Below the pieces are notes generated by a model. It searched no databases, was not told where the DNA came from, and was given only the letters and a program-made list of their open reading frames with translations. From assembly GCA_964550435.1 (NCBI GenBank), contig CAZJZI010000006.1, positions 1 through 64,000 on the forward strand: 64,000 nt of DNA, in the 5' to 3' direction. This document shows positions 17,226-25,656 of this stretch, one piece after another (position 1 is the first letter of the stretch; every line of letters begins with the position of its first letter). Position numbers and translations under genes: made by a program. This DNA is from UBA11400 sp964550435. GTDB taxonomy: Bacteria; Bacteroidota; Rhodothermia; Balneolales; HLUCCA01.

Positions 17226-18693
17226 ATGGCACTATTTAACAAGATCTTTACGTCAACTCTTATACTTTTAATTTTAGGATCCTGTTCTGTTCAAAAAAGC
17301 CCAGTCACAGGACAAAATCGTTTATATGGCTACACATGGGAACAGGAAAAGCAACTAGGACAAGAGGCTGACTCACAGATTATCGATTATTACGGCATAA
17401 TGGATAATCCTGATCTTACTGCTTACGTTTCAAGAGTCGGACAGAAAGTCCTTGAGAAGAGCCACATGCGTCGTGAGGATACAGATGCACAGTTTCGAAA
17501 CACAGAATTTACGTTTCGAGTGTTAAACAGTCCTGTAATCAATGCTTTCGCATTGCCTGGCGGATATAATTATGTCACTCGTGGACTACTTACACATATG
17601 ACTAGTGAAGCGCAATTAGCAATGGTATTGGGTCATGAGGTAGCTCATGTTGCAGCCCGACATGCGTCCCAACAAGCCCTTCAACAACAAGCTGGCTCTC
17701 TAATCTTGGTAGGATCAGCAATACTCGGGCAGGAATTACTAGGTGTTCCAGCCCAACAGGTTCTAGAACTGGGAGGAACAGCTGCACAATTACTTTTTTT
17801 GAGGTATTCACGCGATGCTGAACGGGAGTCGGACAAACTTGGAGTAGAATATGCTGCGATGGCAGGATATGATGCTTCTCAGGGTGCTTCATTTTTCACA
17901 ACACTTAAAAGACTTTCGGACCAATCTGGAAATTCAATTCCTGGATTTATGTCATCACACCCTGATCCCGGAGAACGCGAAAAGGATATTATCAATAGAT
18001 CTGAGAGTTGGAAGTCTGAAGGTTTTGCACAGAATATTTTGGGTCAGCAAGAGCTCTACAATGCGATTAATGGATTGATTATTGGAGAAAATCCACGTGA
18101 TGGATTTGTGGAATCGAATACTTTCTATCACCCTGACCTGGCATTTCAGTTCAATAAACCAAATGGGTGGAATCTGATTAANNNNNNNNNNTATTCTTCC
18201 TGAAGATCAGAAATCGATAACTATTCTTTCCATTGAGCAAGGGAGTATCAATGAAATTGTGAATGAAGTTGCCAATAATGAACAAATCACCGTTATTTCG
18301 AGAGAAAAGGTTCAAATATCAGGACTACCAGCTGAGAGATTGATTGCTACTTTGGTTGATGGAGAGAACTCTTATGGACTTTTGGTAACAGCAATAAGGT
18401 ACAATGAAAGAACCTATCAATTTTTCTCTTACAGTATGCAGGCTGATTTTGATTCTAACAGGTCAAATTTCAATCAGATTGCATCCAGTTTTCGCAACCT
18501 GACCGATCAATCCAAATTGGGTATTCAGCCTGCCAGAATTGCAATCCGAACCATAAATACCGCAACTCGATTTTCAACTCTACTCCCCACTACTTTGCCA
18601 CATGGAATTACTCCTGAGAGTATGGCAATACTAAATCAGGTGAATCTTGATGATGTCATTCAGCCCGGTACTCGACTGAAACTGATTCAGTAG
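17226..18693 (+). CDS. M48-family metalloprotease lipoprotein, interrupted by an assembly gap
   Basis: The N-terminal part (17226-18181) has a lipoprotein signal with cysteine in LILGSCSV, then ALPGGYNYVTRGLL and the zinc motif GHEVAHVAARH, with ERESDKLG supplying the third ligand. These define an M48 peptidase of the periplasmic BepA/LoiP type, involved in outer-membrane quality control. Ten Ns at 18182-18191 break the reading: the C-terminal half continues directly after them in a different frame (ILPEDQKSITIL... to the stop at 18693). Because the gap is of nominal length, the frame change is an assembly matter and not evidence of a pseudogene. The C-terminal domain, ending ILNQVNLDDVIQPGTRLKLIQ, looks LysM-like. 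The true protein length is unknown. Confidence 0.88.
18182..18191. other. Assembly gap (10 N) inside the M48 peptidase gene
   Basis: Ten consecutive undetermined bases separate two parts of one coding sequence that lie in different frames. The bases on both sides are coding, so the real gap must restore the frame; its true length is unknown. Confidence 0.99.
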
Positions 18694-18706
18694 CTGAATT
18701 AGATTC

Positions 18707-18748
18707 GATTAAACAAGAAAGGCGCCAAAGCGCCTTTCCTGTTTAATC
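18707..18748. terminator. Long hairpin between convergent genes, probable bidirectional terminator
   Basis: Arms GATTAAACAAGAAAGGCGC and GCGCCTTTCCTGTTTAATC pair over 19 positions with a single mismatch around a CAAA loop. It lies between the M48 gene and the end of the NHL lipoprotein gene, which are transcribed towards each other. Confidence 0.8.
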
Positions 18749-18774
18749 AGAGAATATGATACATAATCTTTTAG

Positions 18775-20064
18775 TTACTCAAAATCAGTATTCAGTTTGT
18801 ATCTGGCAATTCTATTATTGTCCCTATCTGCAACGTAGACGATTCGTTGGAAGTAGGCAACGCCCATTGGATTATTGAACTCTCTAGGACCGTTTCCAGA
18901 GCCACCAAATGATACGTTGATAGCTTTGGTCACAGAAGATCCGGCTGGGGGATTCACTCCTTCGAATCCGTTCGATTGAAACAGATATAAGCTGTCCGTT
19001 TCAGCATCAACAACAAATATGTGACCTCTTTCATCTGCTGAAAATGCCAAACCAGTTGGATTCTTGAATTTGAATTCATCATAAAGGAACGACTCAGCTC
19101 TGGATGTATCTCGGGCGAAAAGTTGTCCATTAGAGCGGTACTCAATCCCATCAGGTGTTTCTACTGCATCAACCCAAATAACACGGAATGGTATAGACAA
19201 AGTCGGATCACCCTGAGCTACAATGAAGCTCTGGGTTGGATTCATATTCTCACGTTGAGGTGGACCAATAAACGTTGTAATGTCGTTCATGGCGATACCA
19301 CTCAATAGTGAGGGAACATTGGGATTCATAGTTCTTATCTGAGTTGAATTACTCATGGTTCCAATACGATTACCGTTTCCATCTCTATCTTCTGAAAAGA
19401 CCAATACCGTATTGTCTGCAGCGACAGCTTGTCCGGTTTGATTACGGGGACCCTTTCGGGTTACGTATATGTCACTATTCGCCATCACAGCGATGCCAGT
19501 AATCTCAACTAATTCATCATTATCAGAACGAGATCTATCTAGTCTGAAACGCTGAGTAGTTGTAGTGGCGCGACTTGCATCCATGAAAGGATGAACCATT
19601 TTTTGAACGATTCTGGTCGGACCTGAACCATTGGCACCGCTAATTTTGTAAACCGCTGCAAGATCCCAAGTAATATTCGGATTAATTGCAGTAATTACCG
19701 TATCCGTTCTTGCCGCTACGTATACGTTCAAAAGTCGGTCTTGAGTTACTGCAACAGCACCTCTGAGTGGTATAAAATTACCTTCTCTCCCAGCACGATC
19801 CAGAACATGAAGTCCGTTGGCATCTGTGACATAAACCAGTTCATCGTATCCGATGTAAACATCTGTAGGACGGTCAAATCCACTCCAGAATGGTAGCAGT
19901 GCTGCATATCCTACCTCATCTACAATTAGATTCGGATCCTGTCGACCTTGTTCAAAAATATCATCGGTAATGGAATCGGATTTTGAACCAAATATTGCAT
20001 CGCAACTTGTAAACAAGATTGATGAAATTAGAATAATACCTATCGTTGTCAGATTTAATTTCAT
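18775..20064 (-). CDS. NHL-repeat (beta-propeller) lipoprotein
   Basis: The 429-residue protein starts with a lipoprotein signal (ILFTSCDAIFG; the cysteine would be lipidated). Repeated blade-like segments follow, such as GFDRPTDVYIGYDELVYVTDANGLHVLDR, NPTGLAFSADERGHIFVVDAETDSLYLF and FNNPMGVAYFQRIVYVADRDNNRIARYKL, typical of NHL six-bladed propellers. These usually mediate binding to proteins or sugars. It is the last gene of an operon with a PorV-like protein (7 bp upstream), a TonB receptor and another lipoprotein, and ends before the hairpin at 18707-18748. A surface-exposed accessory role in that complex is inferred. Confidence 0.82.
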   Translation of the reverse strand: MKLNLTTIGIILISSILFTSCDAIFGSKSDSITDDIFEQGRQDPNLIVDEVGYAALLPFWSGFDRPTDVYIGYDELVYVTDANGLHVLDRAGREGNFIPLRGAVAVTQDRLLNVYVAARTDTVITAINPNITWDLAAVYKISGANGSGPTRIVQKMVHPFMDASRATTTTQRFRLDRSRSDNDELVEITGIAVMANSDIYVTRKGPRNQTGQAVAADNTVLVFSEDRDGNGNRIGTMSNSTQIRTMNPNVPSLLSGIAMNDITTFIGPPQRENMNPTQSFIVAQGDPTLSIPFRVIWVDAVETPDGIEYRSNGQLFARDTSRAESFLYDEFKFKNPTGLAFSADERGHIFVVDAETDSLYLFQSNGFEGVNPPAGSSVTKAINVSFGGSGNGPREFNNPMGVAYFQRIVYVADRDNNRIARYKLNTDFE

Positions 20065-20071
20065 AAAACTA

Positions 20072-21103
20072 TCAGAGATTGAATTTCAAAGCGATTCTGT
20101 GTAGTGACCCCAAACGGTCTCTTGTCGAGAATCCATAATCTACACCAGCACTATAACCTGCGATTGGAAGTTTGAAACCGACACCGAAACTTGGTAAGGT
20201 GGCTTCATCTACACCAAATTCATACCCGGTTCGCACAAAAAATTGATTCATGTAAGTAAGTTCTGATCCAAGACTAAAACGTTCTGCATTATCACTTGGA
20301 TTGGTAATCTGACCTGTTACAAGTACATTAAGGTTATCAGATTTGTATGCATCGTATGCTGTACCTATGCTGAATGTGGTTGGTGGAGAAACGGACTCAA
20401 ACTCTGTTTCGATAATTTCTCCCGCGAGTGTATTTCGTATGGTCTCTCCTTCTAGAGTTGTATCGAAACCAAAATTATTTAAACCAATTGCAAAACGAAG
20501 CCCCGTGGTTCCCACACGATAAAAGAATCCGACATCCACAACAACGGTTTGTGCTTGAAGCTCTTCGATTCTTTCATCCAGATACTTCATAGTAACCCCG
20601 TAACTAAACAGAGTCGTGAGTTCCTGAGAAAAAGTCAATCCAGCTGCCATATGGACCGTTCTGAAGGTTCTACCTGTACCAAAAGGATTAAATTCGTTAG
20701 TTTCAATCATTTCACCAGAATCCAGATACATGAGTGACCCTCCGATAGCAATACTTCCGATTTTATGAATGTAACTCGCGTAGTTGAGATCAATATCGGC
20801 AAAATAAGCTGTGTGTCCTAGATATAACTGGTTATTATCCAACTGAACGGCAAGCGCTGGATTTAGGTACAATGATGCTCCATCAATTGCGTCTGCAACG
20901 TTCGATCCTCCCATGGCAGATGATCTTGCATCTACATTGATTTTCAGGAACTGATAGCCAGATGTACCAGATCTGGAGCTACCAAGACTTGGTATAATAC
21001 TTCTCTGTGCTATTACGTCTGAAATCGAAACGATTACAAGTAGCACAAATACTGCACTTATCCGCATCATTAATGTATTGTATTTAAATAAGTTAGTATG
21101 CAT
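20072..21103 (-). CDS. PorV/PorQ-family outer-membrane beta-barrel protein
   Basis: The 343-residue protein has a signal peptide (cleavage near VIAQR) and the family opening FLKINVDARSSAMGGSNVADA with YLNPAL shortly after, followed by amphipathic strands to a C-terminal FNL. PorV shuttles type IX secretion cargo from the SprA translocon to the attachment complex, and PorQ-like relatives are of less certain role. Here the gene lies 11 bp downstream of a TonB receptor and 7 bp upstream of an NHL lipoprotein, not beside porU or other T9SS genes. It is thus likely a dedicated paralogue serving this operon and not the core PorV. Confidence 0.82.
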   Translation of the reverse strand: MHTNLFKYNTLMMRISAVFVLLVIVSISDVIAQRSIIPSLGSSRSGTSGYQFLKINVDARSSAMGGSNVADAIDGASLYLNPALAVQLDNNQLYLGHTAYFADIDLNYASYIHKIGSIAIGGSLMYLDSGEMIETNEFNPFGTGRTFRTVHMAAGLTFSQELTTLFSYGVTMKYLDERIEELQAQTVVVDVGFFYRVGTTGLRFAIGLNNFGFDTTLEGETIRNTLAGEIIETEFESVSPPTTFSIGTAYDAYKSDNLNVLVTGQITNPSDNAERFSLGSELTYMNQFFVRTGYEFGVDEATLPSFGVGFKLPIAGYSAGVDYGFSTRDRLGSLHRIALKFNL

Positions 21104-21114
21104 GAATATGTGTG

Positions 21115-24066
21115 TCAGAAATTTATCCCAATCCCAAAAATGATATGACGTTGCTCCAGGAAGTTAGCCGGATTAAGGTAAGCCGGAACATTATTATCCC
21201 TTGGATCCTGATAACGCGGGTCTCGAATATTCGATGGGACATCGTACGATCTATCGTTGCGTAAAGCAGTTAATTCTGCAGGAGAATCAGGATAATCCGT
21301 GCGATACGCTTTTCCAGTTACTGGATTAATAATTGCTGCATTTTTAGTGTTCAGCAGATTGGTGATTTCAACAGTTGCCATCAAACGAGTAGACCCGATG
21401 TTGAACCACTTCTGAAGAGTAAGGTCGAACATGAACCATGGCTCTCCCAGAGCTGAATATCGAATAGTTGGATCTGGATCAGTCTCATAAATTGGTCTCC
21501 AATCTTCACGTCCAGTAATTGGATTACGTTGATTACCTCTGTAAATCATTGGTGTATATCGAATACCACTTCTGTATGAGCCGGACAAATAGGCTTTAAA
21601 ATGATTCAACCCTGTCAATCCAAATAATGGATTCCCTTTTCTGTCCCAAGTAAAAATCACCGATCCTTTGATATCCAATGGACGATCCCATGCCAATGGA
21701 GTTTCAATATTGTTCCCGATATCCTGTCCACCAGCGATAATATCACGAAGTGCATCATTAGAGGTAGAACTCAATCCTTCAGCGATAGAATACGTTGCAT
21801 TGATATTCCCTTGGAAGAAATGGCTATATCGTTTCAGATACGATACTTCGATACCTCTGACCCGGGCAAAATCTCCGTTTACACGGAAAGAACGTTCAGT
21901 GTCTCGTCCTGTGGCATCAGTCACTAAAAGTCTCTGCGAAGTGATGAAATCATATTTATCGCTCCAGAATGCGGTTATATTAAGCGCATCATTTGAACTT
22001 ACCTGATATCGAAATCCGATTTCATAGGATATATCAACTTCCGGATCCAAATTCGGATTACCAAGATTTGATAAGAATGACCTATCCTGGTAAAATGGGT
22101 CCAATCCTGCATATAAATACGTTGGGTGAGGCAACTTGGTCTTGTGAGCGTAGTTAAAGTACATAACCATGTTTTCACGAACCGGGAAGGACACATTGAT
22201 CCGAGGCAGCATTCTTAATTTGAATCGATTTCCAAATAAACTATACGTGTCATCAAAATAGGCTTCTCGAATCTGATCAGGTAATGGTGATAACGGATTA
22301 TTGATATTTCGTTCGATATATTCACCAGGGAACCAATACTCTAGTCTCAGTCCCAGGTTAGCGATCAAGCCTTGATAACGTATCTGATCAGTGATGTAAA
22401 AAGCCCCTCTGCTAGGACTAACATTCCAAATGTCGGAAGTTGAACCTAATCTGGAAGTTTCAGAAAAGGTATTTTCATCAATCTGGATTGGAGCACCTAC
22501 CCACGGTCTGGTTATATCAATCCACTGATATTCCATGAAATTCATTTCCAATCCCAAGCGGATTCGATTGGTATTGTTAAGAAAGTGTTTCGTGTAATTG
22601 GTTCTGAGGGTGTATTCTTCTGCATAATGATCATGCCATAACGCTGCAAGTCCACCATTATTTGCAAATCCAGGACCCGGTAAAACGTAAGTAAAATCGT
22701 CTCCGGCAGGGAATGTACCAATAGGGAAAACCACAATACTACCTGCATCAAACTCCCCATCCACATTCGTAGGTCTCCAGTAACGTCCATTCGCATCTGC
22801 TCGAAGTCGTGTAAATAAGCGACTAAATTGGATATCGTAAAAGGAAGAGTTATTTACAGCATGCGTCCATTTGACATAAGCCAGCTTACTATCATGAGCG
22901 TAGGTATTGGCATTATCTAAATCTTGTTCGAAAAAGAACTGATAACCTGGTCGAATTTGAACATCATCTCCTACAATCTGAAGCATTCGAGTATTTTGAT
23001 TCACAGTAAGTGAACGATTATACGCTGCTTCGAGCGTTTTACCTGGAGATATTTTATAGGTGAGTTTCAGCATCCCGCTCCAGCGATTGTCCTGGCGGGG
23101 AGACCAGAAGTCGCCATCAATCATAGAGGAGCGAACCTGATCAGCAGAATTACGCATGAATTCATTAGACACACTCGCCTGTCCGGATGCAAAGAAATAG
23201 ATATCTCCTGGAAGGTCAAGTCCAAGTGCAGGTAGTATGAATTGAGTTACCGGTGCCGGGCCACCCAAACTGAATTCATATACATCAGTAAAGAAGTTGG
23301 CACTGGATGAGGTCATTTTACCAGGATTATCACGCTTGTGAGCAAAGAATCCTGCTAAACGATCACCGCCATCTTGTGTTTGAACTGAAACTACACCCGA
23401 TGTCAGGTTTCCATACTCAACATCTACTCCACCTGTAGTTACTTCAACATTAGCAAAAGCGCTGGTTCCAAGATCAAGACCGAATCCGGTACCGGCAAGT
23501 GGATCCTGCGCAGAAACACCATCCACTATAAATCCGGTTTCATTGGCTCGTCCACCACGGATGTATAATCCGGTTGGGTCGCGCACTACACCGGCCGTCA
23601 TTCCTACTACTTCATCAACCCGTGTTACGGGTGCTGCACGAATCATGTCTGAAGAAAAAGACGTAGTGGTACTAGACTGCTCTACATCAAAGATGGGTCT
23701 TTCACCGATAACAACAACATCTTCACTTGAAGTTATTACCTGTGAGTTTAATTCCAGATCGATGGTTGTTGTCTCACCGGCCTGAACACGAATCGCTGTA
23801 TACAATTTGGTCTCGTAACCTATGTATCTGAACTCCACTGAGTACTCGCCCGGACGGATACTTCTGATAATATAATTACCATCAATGTCTGTAACAGTAC
23901 CGAAAGATGTACCACGGATGATGATATTCACCCCTATTAATGGTTCTTTATCCTCACTATCTATAACCTTACCTGCAATAGAACCTGTGGTTTGGGCATG
24001 AACAGTAGTAATACCGCCAAGTAAAAGTAAATAAAGAAGGAATATGAATTTGTTCTTATTTATCAT
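21115..24066 (-). CDS. TonB-dependent receptor with carboxypeptidase-like N-terminal domain
   Basis: This 983-residue receptor has a signal peptide ending in VHAQ, an N-terminal carboxypeptidase D regulatory-like domain (GSIAGKVIDSEDKEPLIGVNI), a TonB-box-like acidic linker, a plug (DEVVGMTAGVV, YIRGGRANETGFIVDGV) and a large barrel ending IIFGIGINF. It resembles SusC-type receptors in layout, but no susD gene follows. Instead its start overlaps the end of a large Fn3-containing lipoprotein gene by four bases (ATGA at 24063-24066), and a PorV-like barrel comes next. The lipoprotein may play the lid or partner role of SusD. The substrate is unknown. Confidence 0.88.
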   Translation of the reverse strand: MINKNKFIFLLYLLLLGGITTVHAQTTGSIAGKVIDSEDKEPLIGVNIIIRGTSFGTVTDIDGNYIIRSIRPGEYSVEFRYIGYETKLYTAIRVQAGETTTIDLELNSQVITSSEDVVVIGERPIFDVEQSSTTTSFSSDMIRAAPVTRVDEVVGMTAGVVRDPTGLYIRGGRANETGFIVDGVSAQDPLAGTGFGLDLGTSAFANVEVTTGGVDVEYGNLTSGVVSVQTQDGGDRLAGFFAHKRDNPGKMTSSSANFFTDVYEFSLGGPAPVTQFILPALGLDLPGDIYFFASGQASVSNEFMRNSADQVRSSMIDGDFWSPRQDNRWSGMLKLTYKISPGKTLEAAYNRSLTVNQNTRMLQIVGDDVQIRPGYQFFFEQDLDNANTYAHDSKLAYVKWTHAVNNSSFYDIQFSRLFTRLRADANGRYWRPTNVDGEFDAGSIVVFPIGTFPAGDDFTYVLPGPGFANNGGLAALWHDHYAEEYTLRTNYTKHFLNNTNRIRLGLEMNFMEYQWIDITRPWVGAPIQIDENTFSETSRLGSTSDIWNVSPSRGAFYITDQIRYQGLIANLGLRLEYWFPGEYIERNINNPLSPLPDQIREAYFDDTYSLFGNRFKLRMLPRINVSFPVRENMVMYFNYAHKTKLPHPTYLYAGLDPFYQDRSFLSNLGNPNLDPEVDISYEIGFRYQVSSNDALNITAFWSDKYDFITSQRLLVTDATGRDTERSFRVNGDFARVRGIEVSYLKRYSHFFQGNINATYSIAEGLSSTSNDALRDIIAGGQDIGNNIETPLAWDRPLDIKGSVIFTWDRKGNPLFGLTGLNHFKAYLSGSYRSGIRYTPMIYRGNQRNPITGREDWRPIYETDPDPTIRYSALGEPWFMFDLTLQKWFNIGSTRLMATVEITNLLNTKNAAIINPVTGKAYRTDYPDSPAELTALRNDRSYDVPSNIRDPRYQDPRDNNVPAYLNPANFLEQRHIIFGIGINF

Positions 24067-25601
24067 TGCTCAAATTTTAGAATGTCGCGTGTGGTGAGTT
24101 CGACTAAACGAGATAAATCACTTGCAGGTAACGTCACACGTTCTCCAGACCTGGTTACTTCTCGTTCTTCTGTATCGAATTCAGTCAGGTCTATACCAAA
24201 GAAAAGTATTGTCTGTTCAGGATTCATTGCCGAAATAAGATTAGAACCGTCGAAATCGTTCACTCTTCCAGCCGCATTACGGGTTCTGAATGGAGCATTG
24301 AATAGTTGAACAGTTTCACCGAACGGTATTATTGGATATACTGCCAATAAATTTCGACGGAATCTTAGATAAGGTGCATTTGGCACAGATTCAGTGGCTG
24401 AAACTTCCGCATTATTTTGAATAATAAACGACTGTTGCCCAGCTGGAACAGGTTGAACACGCTGAAATGGAAGAAATTCCAGAATTGGATTATCATCGAA
24501 CAATACTTTGGTCGGTATGTTTACAAACATCGTGCCGCCATTTTGGAAGAAATCAAAAGTCAGTTCCAAAGCATAACCGATATTTCTATCAAGGTTATCC
24601 GATATCCAGTAAATATGATCCCATTGAGCCAGCATGGTATTTATTGTAGGTGCAGCAAGTGACCGATTTGGGAATGCGGAACTTAATTGTACCCGTTGAC
24701 CACCAAAAGATGTTCCATCACTGATATCCATATAGTCAACGACTTCAATTCCGGCTGAACGAAGCAGCTCAAGGTGTAGATTTGCCGTAGACTGCGAATT
24801 TGGACCAAAATAATCGTTCAAAAACAAAATTTTTGATTTCTGACGTTTAACGAACCACTGAAACTCTGATATCGAACTAACCGCACCCGCATTATCGATA
24901 GATCGAATATAAAAGGTGTTATTTGCATCGAGTTGGATATTATCAAAGGAGACCTCAGTTTCAAGCAAAGATCTTCCTATGAATACGTTTGTTACACCTT
25001 CATCGTTTATGATGAAAGTTAAGAGTTCAGTTGTCGGCTCTAATCGTTGCCAGGAATCCTGGCTATTATCATTAAGTGCTATTTCAATACGGTTCAAATT
25101 CGCATTCCCGTCTGGATCATTAGCTCTGATTCCAAATGTAAACACATTATAGGTTGTGTCTGGAGGAGTCTCCTGTGCAGAAAATTGGATAGTAGGTGGA
25201 GAGTTCTCTATTGGGAATACAAGACTGGGAGGCTCTGGATCTCTACCCTCGTCATTGTCAATAGCACGGACCGTAAATTTCACGTCCGCGATGGTATTAC
25301 CCTCGCTAATTGGTAGAATGAAAGTACTGTCTGTTTTGGATGTATATGTCCATACTGAGGAAGCATCCTGTGGATTATCACCAATATGAATTTCATATCC
25401 AGTGACATATCCATCCGGATCATCTCCCCACCAGGAAATACGTATTTGGCTGTTAAGTCGTTCCCCCTCTGGCAGGTTGATCGAGTTAACCGTCAAAAAC
25501 GTTTTGGGAGGCAAATTTTCTTTCAATTCTCCTTCAAGACCTGTATTACATGAAACCAGGACTAAGGACAATAACGTGATGAAAAGGGTATTTTTACTCA
25601 T
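24063..25601 (-). CDS. Lipoprotein with fibronectin-type domains and a C-terminal GATase-like/Rossmann domain
   Basis: The 512-residue protein has a lipobox (LVLVSCNTG) and one or two beta-sandwich domains (about residues 30-240; RISWWGDDPDGYVTGYEI and FYIRSIDNAGAVS are Fn3-like). After them comes a domain beginning SKILFLNDYFGPNSQ, with LELLRSAGIEVVDYMDIS and WDHIYWISDN, LTFDFFQNGGTMFVN. That pattern (strand, helix, strand, then a loop before a helix) resembles DUF4350/ThuA-type class I glutamine amidotransferase-like folds that have lost catalysis. I do not recognise the family. It is translationally coupled to the TonB receptor, and its start lies directly behind a terminator-like hairpin (25602-25641). 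Confidence 0.7.
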   Translation of the reverse strand: MSKNTLFITLLSLVLVSCNTGLEGELKENLPPKTFLTVNSINLPEGERLNSQIRISWWGDDPDGYVTGYEIHIGDNPQDASSVWTYTSKTDSTFILPISEGNTIADVKFTVRAIDNDEGRDPEPPSLVFPIENSPPTIQFSAQETPPDTTYNVFTFGIRANDPDGNANLNRIEIALNDNSQDSWQRLEPTTELLTFIINDEGVTNVFIGRSLLETEVSFDNIQLDANNTFYIRSIDNAGAVSSISEFQWFVKRQKSKILFLNDYFGPNSQSTANLHLELLRSAGIEVVDYMDISDGTSFGGQRVQLSSAFPNRSLAAPTINTMLAQWDHIYWISDNLDRNIGYALELTFDFFQNGGTMFVNIPTKVLFDDNPILEFLPFQRVQPVPAGQQSFIIQNNAEVSATESVPNAPYLRFRRNLLAVYPIIPFGETVQLFNAPFRTRNAAGRVNDFDGSNLISAMNPEQTILFFGIDLTEFDTEEREVTRSGERVTLPASDLSRLVELTTRDILKFEQ

Positions 25602-25641
25602 AAAAATAAAAGTACCAGTCAGGACTCATCCCGACTGGTAC
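25602..25641 (-). terminator. Intrinsic terminator or attenuator immediately before the lipoprotein start codon
   Basis: On the minus strand, GTACCAGTC and GACTGGTAC (25633-25641 and 25612-25620) pair over 9 bp, with further inner pairs, and are followed by TTTTATTTTT running straight into the ATG at 25601. It ends the T9SS cargo gene at 25657, but its T-tract abuts the next start codon. It may therefore act as a partial terminator that sets the ratio between cargo and receptor genes. Confidence 0.75.
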
Positions 25642-25656
25642 CTATGAAGTCTGATA

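Noticed and set aside
18182..18693. M48 gene as a frameshifted pseudogene
   Set aside because: The frame change falls exactly at the ten Ns, and both halves keep coding features, so an assembly gap explains it.
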